64,000 bases of DNA, from NCBI GenBank assembly GCA_036023115.1, contig JAYKKT010000074.1, positions 6,707,501 through 6,771,500 on the forward strand, read 5' to 3'. The notes beneath the pieces were generated by a model. It searched no databases, was not told the DNA's origin, and saw only the letters and a program-made list of their open reading frames with translations. Source of the DNA: Brasenia schreberi (taxonomy: Eukaryota; Streptophyta; Magnoliopsida; Nymphaeales; Cabombaceae). Position numbers and translations under genes: made by a program. Each line of letters starts with the position of its first letter. Position 1 is the first letter of the stretch. Shown piece after piece: positions 42,684 to 57,018 of the stretch.

Positions 42684-43176
42684 TGTGGGCAGGTACTCTT
42701 TTGATCTGTATCAGTAAACCCAAATGGGTTTAGTTGTTGCTCTATTGAGGCCGCTGGTGACCGTAACCCCACAGGGACAGTATATGCTTTAGGGCTTCCT
42801 GGGTCTGCTTCCAGGAATTGGAACGTCATTGCAGTTCATAGTGTATCTACTTGTTCATTGTTTCAACCTGGTTCGCTTGAAACCGAGGAACAAAATAGAT
42901 GTTTCCTTTGCCATTCAGTTGTACGTTATGGATTTATAAGAGCAGATCCGTTATTATGCTTCATGTTGAGTCCGATTATGATCAAAAGTTTCTCGTTCAT
43001 TATTGGACCGGGTCCTGCATTCCGTAGTCTATCTCCATCCATACTACAGTCACCAGGCTTGGGCTCAGTTTTTCACAGGGTGTGTGGGTTGCATGACTTA
43101 ACTCATTTCCGGCTGAATATTGTTACGTAAATGAGGTTGACTAGGTTGCAATTTCGATTTCTTTTTGGAGCGGACA

Positions 43177-44177
43177 GTTAACTCACAATAAGTTAGATCA
43201 TTCTTTATTGTTTCTTTCCAACACTTTTGTGGTCGTCCTCTACATCTTTTAATACTTTCAAAATCTAGTTTTCTATACCTTCTTAAAGGTTCTTCTTTTT
43301 ATCTTCTTTCTATATGTCCAAACCATCTTAAACGATATTGACTCATTTTATCCTCTATTGGTGTCACACATAAAATATTTTTAATAACCTTACTATGTAT
43401 ACGGTCTTTTCTTGTATGACCACACATCCATCTCAACATCTTCATTTCTATCACAGACATCTTTTGTACATGTTGATGAATTAATTGTCCAACACTGAGA
43501 GCCATAAAATATGGCAGGTCTAATTGTTGCTCTATAATATTTACCTTTTAACTTTAATGATATATTTTTATCACAAATAATACCTAATGCTCCTCTTCAT
43601 TTTAACCAACCAACATTAATTCTATGTATATTATCACCATCAATTCTTCCATCACTCTTAAAAATTGATCCTAGGTATTTAAAACTTTCCTTTTGAAAGA
43701 TGCAATGTGTGCTAATTTTAATTTCTATGTCCTCTGAATTAACCAACTGATCAAACTTAAATTCTATATATTATGTCTTTGTTTTACTAAGTCTGAGGCC
43801 TTTGCTTTCTAATGTTTCTTTCCATAATTCTAATTTTCTATTAATTTTTTTATTAGACTCCACTAACACAATGTCATATGCAAATAATATACACCAAGGT
43901 ACTTCATTTTGAATAAATTTTGTTAACTCATCAATCACCATTATAAATAAGTATGGACTTAAACTTATCCTTGATGTAACCCAATATTAATTTCAAAGAA
44001 GTCTGTCATTCCTTCATGAGTCCTCACACATGTTTTTGCACCATCGTACATTTCTCTTATAAGTCTCTTATAAGGTTTATTTATGTCAATGGGATACCTC
44101 TTTTTTTCAAGGTTCTCCAAAGAACCTCCCTTGATCAATAAATATCATGTGAAGTTCTTTCTTTTTTGCTCTAAAAT
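43177..44177 (-). mobile_element. Degenerate RTE-type LINE fragment (unit B)
   Basis: Copy of the fragment at 31590-32590, with the same truncations and stops. It was carried along by the triplication and is not an independent insertion. Confidence 0.85.
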
Positions 44178-44916
44178 GTTACATTACTAGATGGATTTGT
44201 ACCATTTAATTAAAAGGCTGGTTTTTCCCTTTACTAGCTTTTATATAATATATTGATAGATGCGTCTTAAGTCCAATCACGTGAGAAATTTGAAAACTCG
44301 TCTAAAACTGGGCTGCTGCTCTTTTCTACGAGTACATCGGTCTGCATCCGTGAACATGGAATTCAAAGGGATCAAATAAAGAACCTTGTTGTAAATAATA
44401 CAGCTATGATGAAATATATGATCAACCAAACTTTACTGAATGTGGGGAAGGGTCATCGGAAATGCATTGCTCTTATTTCTGGAACGGAGATGTCTGGGAA
44501 TCGAGATCTTAATGCATATAGATGAAAATGCAAATGCTTTAACGGGAGCAAGAATTTTCAGGAGCATTTGGAATATTTTGCTTGGAAAACTGTTTGTAAG
44601 TTGTTCAATGAACTACGTAATCTTACGTTTGATTGATTGGTCCAAAGCTGACTCATGCGATGTTTTAGTCAATAGAATTAGTTTTGAAAACTTCAAATTG
44701 CTTTCATCATTGAATAAATTCATTCTTACCGTTTGACCTTGGCAAGGATTAAACTCGATCTTCTCAAATTGAGCCACAACGAGAAGATTTTCCCTCTCGA
44801 CGTGTAGACAATAGTTGAGGGAAGATGGGCATTCTTTTGCCAGTTCACGTCTTAAAACGACAATTATCTTGTAAACAAATATTATTTACAAGTTATGTCA
44901 AAATAAAAAAACGTAA

Positions 44917-45427
44917 GACATTGTACAAAGTGAAGTAACTCATCTGGGTAGGGGGTCGACTCACAACCTAAAAGGTCACGAGTTCAATATCCAGGACATG
45001 CACCGACTTTTGCCTCCCCATTATACTCTGTGTGCGTGTGCGTGCATGCGTGCTAGATTCTTTATGATGATGGATTAAATATACAACACTCAAAAGAACA
45101 AATACTACAATTTGTACCAAAAAGACAAATACTACAATCAAATCCCCATACCAACTAACGTAACTGGTATGACGTAAATGCCATAATCAAGTTTGAACTT
45201 TTTTATACATACATATTTAAGCCAAGCATCAGCATACTTTATAAAAGAACTACTTAAATAATTGCATGTATACTTATTCGGCGTCCGAATATACTACCAA
45301 AAATGTTGAAGAAGGGAAATTGATGCGTGAATGAAGATCACGTGCTCTTCTTTTGGTACAATGTGGAGGTCGCCCCGGGCTATTGAACCCATGACCTTCA
45401 ATCTGTGAGCTAAATGAGTTATTTGCT
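44917..45427. mobile_element. Pair of SINE-like pieces (unit B)
   Basis: Copies of the two pieces in unit A: a plus-strand piece at about 44917-45077 and a minus-strand piece at about 45307-45427. A- and B-box-like stretches are the same as in unit A. Confidence 0.45.
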
Positions 45428-45669
45428 CGATGTGCGAACTTACATGCTTTGTGAGCACCTTGTGCACCTGACCCGAGCATCTAATCTAAGGGGTGTTAAA
45501 CTCGATCCGGATTCTTTATCGGATCCGCCTCAGATCATACCCAACGAACGGTTTGAAAGAGTAGAGCAACTTCCTCCATCGTTCCATGCGTCTCTCTGAC
45601 TCGAACCGGAGAGAAGCCAGGAACAAGCCGGACGCGGGAGCGAGAAGCCCCAATTTCGTTCGAGAATCG

Positions 45670-45763
45670 ATGCCTAATACAGCAAAACCCGCCCTTGCTT
45701 TCTCCTTCTTGGCCTTTGTTTTATTTCCCACTGCGTATTGCCTTCCTTTCATTGTACTGCATG
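45670..45763 (+). pseudogene. Orphan exon 1 of palmitoyl-protein thioesterase (unit B end)
   Basis: Second orphan copy of the PPT first exon, with the same signal peptide and the same donor (CATG|GTAAGAGC). Its own exon 2 is missing. The B/C junction TAAAG lies at 45804-45808, and the next acceptor is Nudix exon 4 of unit C at 46201. Confidence 0.85.
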
Positions 45764-46200
45764 GTAAGAGCAAAGAACAAGGGAGGAACTTTTCGAAAGT
45801 TTCTAAAGTACAAATCAAGATCCTGGCTTACTAGTTTATTGGGGTAACTTTAGCCATTGTTTCATTTATCCACTGTGATGATCACAATGAACGAAGTTGA
45901 AGTGAGTCAAGTATGTCAAGTCAAGTAAGGGTGCTAGCGCTGCATCAGTAAAACTTTACATAGGATTTCTTCAACAATATATTCCAGCCATGGGAAGCAC
46001 GTGCACTTAAGAAAGAATTCCTGGATACCTTTTGAATAAGGTCATCTGGAGTAACTTCATTCCATCTTTTATCTCATTTTGGCACTTAGATGTCTATGTT
46101 GTTAATTTCAAGTGATTCGTCCATGTCAAGTTAGTCATTGGTTGGATGTACACTTATTTTCTCTGGTAATTTACTAATAATTTTTTGGTATGACTTGCAG

Positions 46201-47809
46201 GAGGGATTTATATATCACCATGCAGAATCAAGTTATGTGATGCTGACATATTGAATCCCAGGAGGGCCTTGTTTGCTTCCTTCCAATGCCACACATCAGT
46301 TTGGAATTGGGGGTTTTGTGGTAAATGAAGAAATGGAGGTATGTGAAAGACCGTTGTGAAAGTATGATTCAAGTGTTTTGAGTTTAACGCAAGTTTATAA
46401 GGGTTCATGTGATTCAACAGCTTCTTGTGGTGCAAGAAAAGCGATGTTCTTCAACATTTGCGGGAGTCTGGAAACTGCCTACTGGCTTTATCCATGAGGT
46501 ATGGATACATAAATGAATCTGACTTGAGACTTGTCTGACAGGCTCTCTCTCTCTCTACCTTAGACACGACGAGCTCAAGTTAGTGCAGTGTTGTGTGTAC
46601 CAAAATAAAACTAAAAAAGCAACTATCAGTATATGATAATTAAACAAAAGGGATTGCCTTCAGTTAAGTTGTATGGTTGCTTGAATCTGAAATGTCGTAG
46701 TGAATAACAATATTAATTTTTTAGGCTAGCAGATGGATGGCTTATTTCGGAACTTACACTATTAAATTCTGTATGTGTATTAGGATGAGGAGATATTTTC
46801 AGGAGCCATCAGAGAAGTTAGAGAAGAAACTGGTGTAAGAACTGACATGTATCTCTTTCCTTTCTGTTCTAACCTCGTCTTTACTCATCCATCACTAACG
46901 GTATATAGTTTTATTTAACATATAATAATCTTCAAATACATACTAACGGATGCTTAATAACAACTTCTTGTGCAGATTGACTCGGAATTTGTAGAAGTGC
47001 TTGCTTTCAGGTGAGTCCTTTATCATGTCATTTACGCTATCGCTGGCAATCTACACACCAGTGCATTCTAATGATCTATCTAATAATTGCTCATCCAAAA
47101 TGCATGCACGGTAATAAAAAATATGTATACGGCCATGGTATTACAATTTACAGCTTTTCAAATTCTGATCATGACTCTGTTAAGGAATACAGACAGGATA
47201 GATGTGTCTATATCTGTGCAAGGGCCAGTTATCGCAGCTTTTTATACCACATAATAAGGGCTGATCACAGCCCCCATATTTTTCTTGATGAGAATTATTC
47301 TTTCTGCCGCAGCTCCTTTACACCTTTCTTCAGACTCTTCTTGTTTATTTGCTTTCTGTATCTGAAATTCAGTACATAATTTATTTGTATTTAGGCTCAT
47401 ATTTACCTTTCTTCCTCCAAAAATATTTCAGGCATGCACATGGTGTAGCATTTGGGAAGGCAGACTTGTTTTTCGTTTGTTTGCTTAAGCCCTTAACAAG
47501 TCACATCGTGGTAGATGACTTGGAAATTCAAGAAGCTAAGGTAATTTCCTTAGAATAACCTGAGCTTATCCAACTTCTATGATGGAGCTTTCTGATTCTC
47601 TGTGTGTGTGCACGTGCTTGCAGTGGATGCCTCTCAGTGAATTCATGGAACAGCCAGTTGTCCAGAAAGATGAAATGCTGAAGAATGTCATGAATATTTG
47701 CATTGCAAGGCTTGAGAAGCGTTATAGAGGATTGAGACCTACTCAGAGCATGTCATTGTATGATGCAAAACTTTCTTCCTTGTATTTCAATGTAAAAAGT
47801 GAAAATTAA
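46201..47809 (+). pseudogene. 5'-truncated NUDT8-like copy (unit C)
   Basis: Exons 4 to 9: 46201-46338, 46421-46498, 46784-46834, 46976-47010, 47432-47540, 47624-47809. It lacks exons 1 to 3 and carries the shared TGA at 46252-46254. It lies downstream of the orphan PPT exon at 45670-45763. The chimeric reading frame would stop at 46326-46328. Confidence 0.88.
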
Positions 47810-50572
47810 TGTCTACATGCATGAAGGATTGGAGGGAGGTCCTGGCATTTTTTTCATCATGTTTCTCACTGAAATCACCTTGATATAATGGGTCTGTCAA
47901 CATTTAAGTATGTACTTCATTTCCAAATGAAGATAACGGGGTTAACCCTTGACTTGGCCCTTTCAGTAAGGGTGTGTAAAGTGCACGAGTTATAGCGCGA
48001 ACTCTATATTTTCAGTGCCATCTTTTACTTATGCTCTATTTCAAGACATTTAATCTTGGTTTTATTTATGAAATATTTTATGTTTGTAGTATTCATAACA
48101 ATGAACGAAAATAAAGCATGGAAGACCGGAAATGCATTTGAGGAAGGAGATGACAAGTGCTCGGATGAATTCATTTTTGTGGCACATGATCAAATGGTGA
48201 AAATCTTTAAGTGGATTTGAGCATGTGCACGTGAATTATGCTCTCTCTCCCTCTTATATATATATATATAATATACTTTATACTCGGCTTATACTTTAAC
48301 TTCAATTTTGTGTCAGTACCCATTCTTTTATATGATAAGATAGGTACGGTTGTGGGTCTTTTTTTCAACAGGGTAATTCCAGGGGTCTCGGACGTTCTGT
48401 GCTCCAACTCCAATCGCTATAAAATTCTTAAAATCCAAATGTTTTTAGATTAAAATCAAATCATTTATGAATATGATCCAAACAATTGAAACATTATAAG
48501 GGTAGGTGTTGTAATGTTAACATCACGTATGTATTTATATACATTTATCAGTTTGGGCCAGGTACCGTGGCCTAATCCCATACCTACCCCACACCTTGTC
48601 AAAAATGTTTTTTTTTCCAACCCGAACCCAAACCTAGTCAAACCGAGACTACCTCCCATCCCATTTGGGTCGGATTGGGTAAGGGCGATATTGCCATCCA
48701 AAATATAACACAGCCGATGGGTCAACTATGAAAGGCTACAAGTAAAACCATGGACTATTGCTCTTCCTCTATTCTAAGCAAGCTGAGTCCAGTCTGGCCG
48801 GGTTGACCCGTTGGTTGGAGCCTGCAATATAGTGACGAGTGACAATAAAGGTCAATATCGATCCGAATGATCATGACAATATCAATCTTGATGATAGCGA
48901 TGATATTGAAGATGACCTTTATATGAATCATCTAACTATGCCGAATGTATTGCACTGAAAAATGGACCAATTCGAGATCACCCTTCCATTAGAATCAGCA
49001 AATGTAATGTCTCCTCGTATAATATGGATTCCATTAACCTTATACTAAATAATTTTTCTGGATTTTATTCGTGTTTACTTTCAAATGAAACTCCTAATCA
49101 TTCGAGAGGATGCGCACTCGAGCTGAGCCAAACAGACAGTGTCCTTGTTCGTCTCGTACAATACAACCAGCCAATGCATTTGAGCTGGTAGGTAATGTTC
49201 AGCTGTGCTGATTTCGCATCAAACCAAGTTTAATCCATATCCGATTATTCATTGACCATATTCAGGGTCGGATAATCTAATCAAAATCCCATTCACCCCT
49301 TAAGATTATTCAAGCCTTTTCTCACACTATATGGGCCTGTGACACCCTAAATGTTTATTTAATTAATTAAATTAGAAGCAACCAGCTAATTTCTTTTGCA
49401 TATTCATGTGTCTCTTACATTATTAAAACCCAGATTTTCCATCATCATTGTTGTTTAATTATTGTAAGATTAGACTAAATAATTGGCTAGTTGGTGCATT
49501 TAAAAATAAAATTTACCTAATTAAAGGCAGCTATAATTGGTTAATGTGGACTTAGTTAGCACGCATGATCCTGGCGTCTTTGACGCTTTTCAAAATTTCA
49601 GAAGTCCCTTTTATCAAAATAAACAATTTTTATTTTCGAAAATTACCCCCACTCTCTCTCTCTCTCTCTGCGCGTCGCTCTCAGGAGAAAGGCGCTCTCC
49701 TTATTCTAATCTGAATCCACGGGGCCGCTCTTTCTCCGCGACCTCACTTGCCAAGGGATTTCCGGAAATCAAACGATATCGATATCTTCCTGGAATTTCT
49801 CCCTGAAGAAACTTCATGAAAATCAGCGAGTAAGATATCTTCGTCCTTCTAACCTTCCCATTTTTTGTTGTCATCAACATTATGTTACAAAATTGTTGCT
49901 TTACTTCGAACTTATCTTCTCGCAATTCATTATTCTGGATTTTATGTAAATCTGTGCAATGCTTTCGATATTTAAAATTTAGGATTCTTGTAACGATGAC
50001 GATTAAAACGTTGAAATGCGAGCGAGGCTTAAATTAGGTTTTCACTAATGAAGTTCATGAAGATTTTCTGGTCTCGTGTTCGGTTTGGTTTCACATACTT
50101 CTAGTCGGTAATTCTTTCCTTGCTATCTTGAACGAATTGGAAGGGATGATTCTGGAAAGTTTTAAAAAGGAGATTTCATTACATTCTAGAAATCCTACAA
50201 ATTCTCAGTTCTTATTTGGCATAATTTAGACTCCGCATTATACTTAAGTTTATTTTTTAAAATTTTGGATGTAGACACAATTTTATGTTTCTTTGGGTTC
50301 GTAATGTCAGCTAGATTTGAGCTTAAAATGTGTGGCGATAAGCTTTTTATAATTCCTTGAATTTTCTTCTCCTTTCATTTGTGCCATAGTGCATTACGCT
50401 ATAAATTTGATCTTTTCCTATAGGTTTTGTTCATTCTGTTATGACGAACAGTTTTCCCCCCTCTGTTCCTTTTCTTTTTCGGTTCTTATCTTAGGGAGAC
50501 TGTTATGTATGGCGAAAAGGTGAATTAGGAATTCTGGAGACATTATTGGGAGTTCAGGGGAAAGTCGATGCA

Positions 50573-53500
50573 ATGCCAACATTTTGGTCAAATTCCTCAG
50601 ATTCTGATTCCAACAATGGTAGTGAAAGTCGTACAGATTTGTATCTAAATATCTACGACCTCACACCTGTAAACAACTACTTGTATTGGTTCGGAGTTGG
50701 CGTTTTCCATTCTGGTATCGAAGGTATTCTTGCTTATTCTCTAACATTTTATTTTATTTTCACTTGATCCATCAGGACATATCGTTTCTCTTGTCTAATA
50801 TCTAAGGATGGACCTTGTGTTGCTTGTCAGTGTGAATGGTTCTATAATTGGTGGATCTTGTTTCCGGTGCCTCCATAATACAATATGTGGTGTTCTTTTA
50901 GTCAATAATACAGGAATAGAGTACTACGCAATTATACATTCTAACCATTTTGTATTCCACACGCAGAGGTCTGTGTTTTTACTGAAGATCGAAGATCTAA
51001 AATTTGTGAATACTTCTTTAGATTCCTTTATTTTTTGGTCAGGAAAATACTATTTCTATGCTAAATAAAGAACTAGCAGAGAGAGGCAGGGAGGCAGGGG
51101 GAGTCATTTGTTGGGTTTCATAACCGAAAACTCCAAGTGATTAACATTAGAGATGGATGTAAGTTGAATACTTTTTGAGAAACTGACTCCACATCCAATA
51201 ACTTTGAGACTTTTTCCAGTGCAAAGGGTGTAAATCTTGCGATCACGTTCTATGGTATTACATTACTTACATATGAAATGCATTTTTTGACCAGATTCTC
51301 AGAATCTAAAGGTGGTTTTATGATATATGGAAGGAAATAGTGAGAGCTAAGGTTTGGGAGGCTAAAATTTGCAACTGGTCATCATAGTGTCAAAAGTTTT
51401 AAGCAGCAACAACCACACAAAAAATCTTGCTGCTCTTTTTTCATATGCAATGTTTTTATCGATAGGGTGCAAGAGAAAGCTCAGGTTTCTTATGCTATTT
51501 TTTGTGTATGCAAGTTTTTATAACTGAGAAGTTCAAGGTGTTATATTCTTTTGGTGAATGTTCAGTTCTTTTGATGGTTTATATCCGATGTGCTTGTTGC
51601 TTATCAATCCTGAACTGCTTTTCTCATCATGGTTGAGCATAATGTCCGTATACAAACAGCACATGGCTTGGAATATGGCTACGGAGCCCATGACTACCCA
51701 ACGAGTGGAGTGTTTGAGGTGCAACCAAAGAGATGTCCTGGTTTTATCTATAGACGCTCTCTATGGTTGGGCACAACTGACATGTCAAAATCAGAATTTA
51801 GATCATTCATCGAGCACCTCTCAGGAAAGTACCATGGGGACACATATCATCTGATCGTGAAAAACTGCAACCATTTCACTGATGATGTTTGTGTGCACTT
51901 GACGGGGAAACCTATTCCTGGTTGGGTGAATCGCCTTGCTAGATTAGGTGAATATCTCTCTTATCTGGTCCTTCTTATATTTCTGTTTGTTGCAACTTTG
52001 TAACTTTTGGATTCTCTGCTGTTTAGGTTCTTTGTGCAATTGCCTACTACTGGAAAGTACTCAAGTTACTACCGTGAGACATCCCGAAGATCAGGGATAT
52101 TCAGGTTCTCTCTGATCTTTTTGTACTTTTCAGTGGACATATTCCTGGTCAAACGTTACCATGATTGTGTTATTTGGCTTTTGACAACTTTCTCTAATTT
52201 ATGCCATCTGGCCCTTACAGCTTCTGAGACGTTTGCCGTTTGATGGTATTTACTTTTGATATGCCTCTGGTTGGGTAAAAGCAAGATGATTGTGATATAA
52301 ACATCCTACTTCTGATGGAGCTATGTAGGCTTGCATGGCACGGCCTATTTATACTATAGTAGGGGGATTGTAGCAGCAGTTATGCATGTCTACCAAATAT
52401 AACAAAACATTTATTTTCAATATACACCAAGACTTAGTTTTAGCTTTCTGTCATTTTATCTGGACGGTTAACTTTCTGTGAAGTTATCTACACGGATTAT
52501 AGGCTTCAACTCCATCTTGTGATCTTGTGCCAGATGAAGTGTTTAACGTTCTTGGTTTTCATAGTATTATAATGGCTTCACTAGCTTTATCACTTCCCAA
52601 CAATTCAGAAATTTGCATGGTGGTGCTTATAATTGTGTACCTCCAATTATGTGGAAGTCATGGCTCATCTGCCTTGGTCATTCAATTTAAAAGCCTTGAA
52701 GGAGATGATGGATTTGATACCAAGGTTGTAAATCTGGACTGTCACACATGGGTGGGGGTGCAGAGTACGAGTGCAGGTGCAAGTGTGGGATATTACGATT
52801 TAAAGTTTACGTGTTTGGACACACACCACATTATATTACGTAACTGATGACATCTCATAAAACTAGAAGTGTTTGGTCTCCATAAGCTACTATTAATTGG
52901 TTAATATTTCATATCATATAACCAAAAAGATAAAAAGACATAAGAAACTGACTAAAAGTATCTAGGTGTGCCCAACACAGTATCTATGTTGATGTAGGTG
53001 CCGTACCAGCCTTATATGGAACACTTTACCTATATGAAGTGTCTCTATGATATAGCATCCGTGCTGCTTGTTGCCTAAACTCAGCTTGGCCATTGGAAAC
53101 AAGGAAAATCACCATAAAATTTCTAAGGAATATGATATTGACTGAGTTGAAGTGCAAGAAATTCATCAAATGTATCTTTAAGTTGATGCTTTTGACATTC
53201 AAATATTTGCAAAAAATACCTCACCACCATGAAGTTTTCAGAATCCATGCAATGTCAGTTATTTATGTATGCGGGCAGTTTTTATGGTTCTTTTGTGGTT
53301 TCTACCTCAGGATATATCTGTTTAATAAGGTCTGAGTTTGGAACGCAAATGCAACTGGTAAGGGTCTGGCTAATCTACCTTGCCAGAAATTTATCATGCT
53401 GCTGAGACCTAGCATGCTGTCATTTGTGTTGAGAACTAAGGAGTCTGTCATAGTTCTGAAGAGTCCGAGCAAGCATCTTGAAACTTGAAAACGGAACTCC

Positions 53501-54274
53501 CTGATCTAAGGTTGAGGCTTATATCTGCCTCTTTGCAAATTTTTGTTTCAAATTGTAAGATGTATGCCTGAAATTAACAGGTGAAACTAAAGAATGGGTG
53601 GTTACTTTAGTCTATCTGTGACTTTAAAGAATCATTCAGGTCAAGCATCTTGCAGTTTGAACTAGAAAGTTTTGAGCTTAATATTGAGGCTTATGTCTGT
53701 GTCCTTGCCTATTTCCTCTTTCAAATTGCAAGTTGCTTGCCTGAAACGACTCTTTAAAGTCATTAGGTAGATGTCAGAAAATAGCCCTTCAAGATACTGT
53801 TCCGAGGGCGAGATAGGGATCTCCCCACGCTTCAAGTTTAAATTAATCAAACAGTAGTATTTTAGCTCAGCTAAATCTTTTAATTCGGGCTTCTGTTGTG
53901 CAGTTGGATGTGACTTGCATTAATTGTAACTTTTCGAGATGATTGATGATCTTAAACTTAAAACTTTGATAGCCTATCCAATGCATATACTGTGTATGGG
54001 GCATTGACCATTTGCAGCTAAAGCTTTTGATTTAGTCTGGCTGGTATCTGTAGCACAATAATCAGAAAATCCCCATTGTCAGTGTTCATCAATAATCTTT
54101 CCTGACTTTCTCATGGTTGTTTTGTATATAGAAGGAGAGTCGGTCTCAGTTTCATCTTCAGTAACAGCTGATAGCGATGACGAGGATCCAGATCGCCATT
54201 TGCTTGCAGCACCAAACATGGACATGCCATTTGTCAGAGATCAACCTACTAGGTTGGGCAGTGAGCTCCTTTGA
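50573..54274 (+). CDS. PPPDE thiol peptidase, DeSI-like protein (copy C)
   Basis: Third complete copy. Exons 50573-50723, 51660-51947, 52027-52104, 54132-54274, giving 219 residues. Coding sequence and splice sites match copies A and B in everything I compared, including His46 and Cys120. This copy is followed by the only PPT first exon that is still joined to its own exon 2. Confidence 0.9.
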
Positions 54275-54767
54275 TGTGGGCAGGTACTCTTTTGATCTGT
54301 ATCAGTAAACCCAAATGGGTTTAGTTGTTGCTCTATTGAGGCCGCTGGTGACCGTAACCCCACAGGGACAGTATATGCTTTAGGGCTTCCTGGGTCTGCT
54401 TCCAGGAATTGGAACGTCATTGCAGTTCATAGTGTATCTACTTGTTCATTGTTTCAACCTGGTTCGCTTGAAACCGAGGAACAAAATAGATGTTTCCTTT
54501 GCCATTCAGTTGTACGTTATGGATTTATAAGAGCAGATCCGTTATTATGCTTCATGTTGAGTCCGATTATGATCAAAAGTTTCTCGTTCATTATTGGACC
54601 GGGTCCTGCATTCCGTAGTCTATCTCCATCCATACTACAGTCACCAGGCTTGGGCTCAGTTTTTCACAGGGTGTGTGGGTTGCATGACTTAACTCATTTC
54701 CGGCTGAATATTGTTACGTAAATGAGGTTGACTAGGTTGCAATTTCGATTTCTTTTTGGAGCGGACA

Positions 54768-55768
54768 GTTAACTCACAATAAGTTAGATCATTCTTTATT
54801 GTTTCTTTCCAACACTTTTGTGGTCGTCCTCTACATCTTTTAATACTTTCAAAATCTAGTTTTCTATACCTTCTTAAAGGTTCTTCTTTTTATCTTCTTT
54901 CTATATGTCCAAACCATCTTAAACGATATTGACTCATTTTATCCTCTATTGGTGTCACACATAAAATATTTTTAATAACCTTACTATGTATACGGTCTTT
55001 TCTTGTATGACCACACATCCATCTCAACATCTTCATTTCTATCACAGACATCTTTTGTACATGTTGATGAATTAATTGTCCAACACTGAGAGCCATAAAA
55101 TATGGCAGGTCTAATTGTTGCTCTATAATATTTACCTTTTAACTTTAATGATATATTTTTATCACAAATAATACCTAATGCTCCTCTTCATTTTAACCAA
55201 CCAACATTAATTCTATGTATATTATCACCATCAATTCTTCCATCACTCTTAAAAATTGATCCTAGGTATTTAAAACTTTCCTTTTGAAAGATGCAATGTG
55301 TGCTAATTTTAATTTCTATGTCCTCTGAATTAACCAACTGATCAAACTTAAATTCTATATATTATGTCTTTGTTTTACTAAGTCTGAGGCCTTTGCTTTC
55401 TAATGTTTCTTTCCATAATTCTAATTTTCTATTAATTTTTTTATTAGACTCCACTAACACAATGTCATATGCAAATAATATACACCAAGGTACTTCATTT
55501 TGAATAAATTTTGTTAACTCATCAATCACCATTATAAATAAGTATGGACTTAAACTTATCCTTGATGTAACCCAATATTAATTTCAAAGAAGTCTGTCAT
55601 TCCTTCATGAGTCCTCACACATGTTTTTGCACCATCGTACATTTCTCTTATAAGTCTCTTATAAGGTTTATTTATGTCAATGGGATACCTCTTTTTTTCA
55701 AGGTTCTCCAAAGAACCTCCCTTGATCAATAAATATCATGTGAAGTTCTTTCTTTTTTGCTCTAAAAT
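54768..55768 (-). mobile_element. Degenerate RTE-type LINE fragment (unit C)
   Basis: Third copy of the fragment described at 31590-32590, carried by the triplication. Confidence 0.85.
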
Positions 55769-56507
55769 GTTACATTACTAGATGGATTTGTACCATTTAA
55801 TTAAAAGGCTGGTTTTTCCCTTTACTAGCTTTTATATAATATATTGATAGATGCGTCTTAAGTCCAATCACGTGAGAAATTTGAAAACTCGTCTAAAACT
55901 GGGCTGCTGCTCTTTTCTACGAGTACATCGGTCTGCATCCGTGAACATGGAATTCAAAGGGATCAAATAAAGAACCTTGTTGTAAATAATACAGCTATGA
56001 TGAAATATATGATCAACCAAACTTTACTGAATGTGGGGAAGGGTCATCGGAAATGCATTGCTCTTATTTCTGGAACGGAGATGTCTGGGAATCGAGATCT
56101 TAATGCATATAGATGAAAATGCAAATGCTTTAACGGGAGCAAGAATTTTCAGGAGCATTTGGAATATTTTGCTTGGAAAACTGTTTGTAAGTTGTTCAAT
56201 GAACTACGTAATCTTACGTTTGATTGATTGGTCCAAAGCTGACTCATGCGATGTTTTAGTCAATAGAATTAGTTTTGAAAACTTCAAATTGCTTTCATCA
56301 TTGAATAAATTCATTCTTACCGTTTGACCTTGGCAAGGATTAAACTCGATCTTCTCAAATTGAGCCACAACGAGAAGATTTTCCCTCTCGACGTGTAGAC
56401 AATAGTTGAGGGAAGATGGGCATTCTTTTGCCAGTTCACGTCTTAAAACGACAATTATCTTGTAAACAAATATTATTTACAAGTTATGTCAAAATAAAAA
56501 AACGTAA

Positions 56508-57018
56508 GACATTGTACAAAGTGAAGTAACTCATCTGGGTAGGGGGTCGACTCACAACCTAAAAGGTCACGAGTTCAATATCCAGGACATGCACCGACTT
56601 TTGCCTCCCCATTATACTCTGTGTGCGTGTGCGTGCATGCGTGCTAGATTCTTTATGATGATGGATTAAATATACAACACTCAAAAGAACAAATACTACA
56701 ATTTGTACCAAAAAGACAAATACTACAATCAAATCCCCATACCAACTAACGTAACTGGTATGACGTAAATGCCATAATCAAGTTTGAACTTTTTTATACA
56801 TACATATTTAAGCCAAGCATCAGCATACTTTATAAAAGAACTACTTAAATAATTGCATGTATACTTATTCGGCGTCCGAATATACTACCAAAAATGTTGA
56901 AGAAGGGAAATTGATGCGTGAATGAAGATCACGTGCTCTTCTTTTGGTACAATGTGGAGGTCGCCCCGGGCTATTGAACCCATGACCTTCAATCTGTGAG
57001 CTAAATGAGTTATTTGCT
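56508..57018. mobile_element. Pair of SINE-like pieces (unit C)
   Basis: Copies of the unit A pieces: plus strand at about 56508-56668, minus strand at about 56898-57018. The second lies upstream of the PPT gene and may form part of its promoter region. Confidence 0.45.

Larger units (their letters stand above)
34222..45808 (+). repeat. Triplication unit B (about 11.59 kb)
   Basis: Second head-to-tail copy, length 11587. Private differences found by reading: one CT fewer in the run near 34963, one CT fewer in the run near 38063, and T at 40613 where A and C have C (29026, 52204). It shares with C the absence of the extra G seen in A near 27786. Everything else I compared is the same. Confidence 0.97.
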
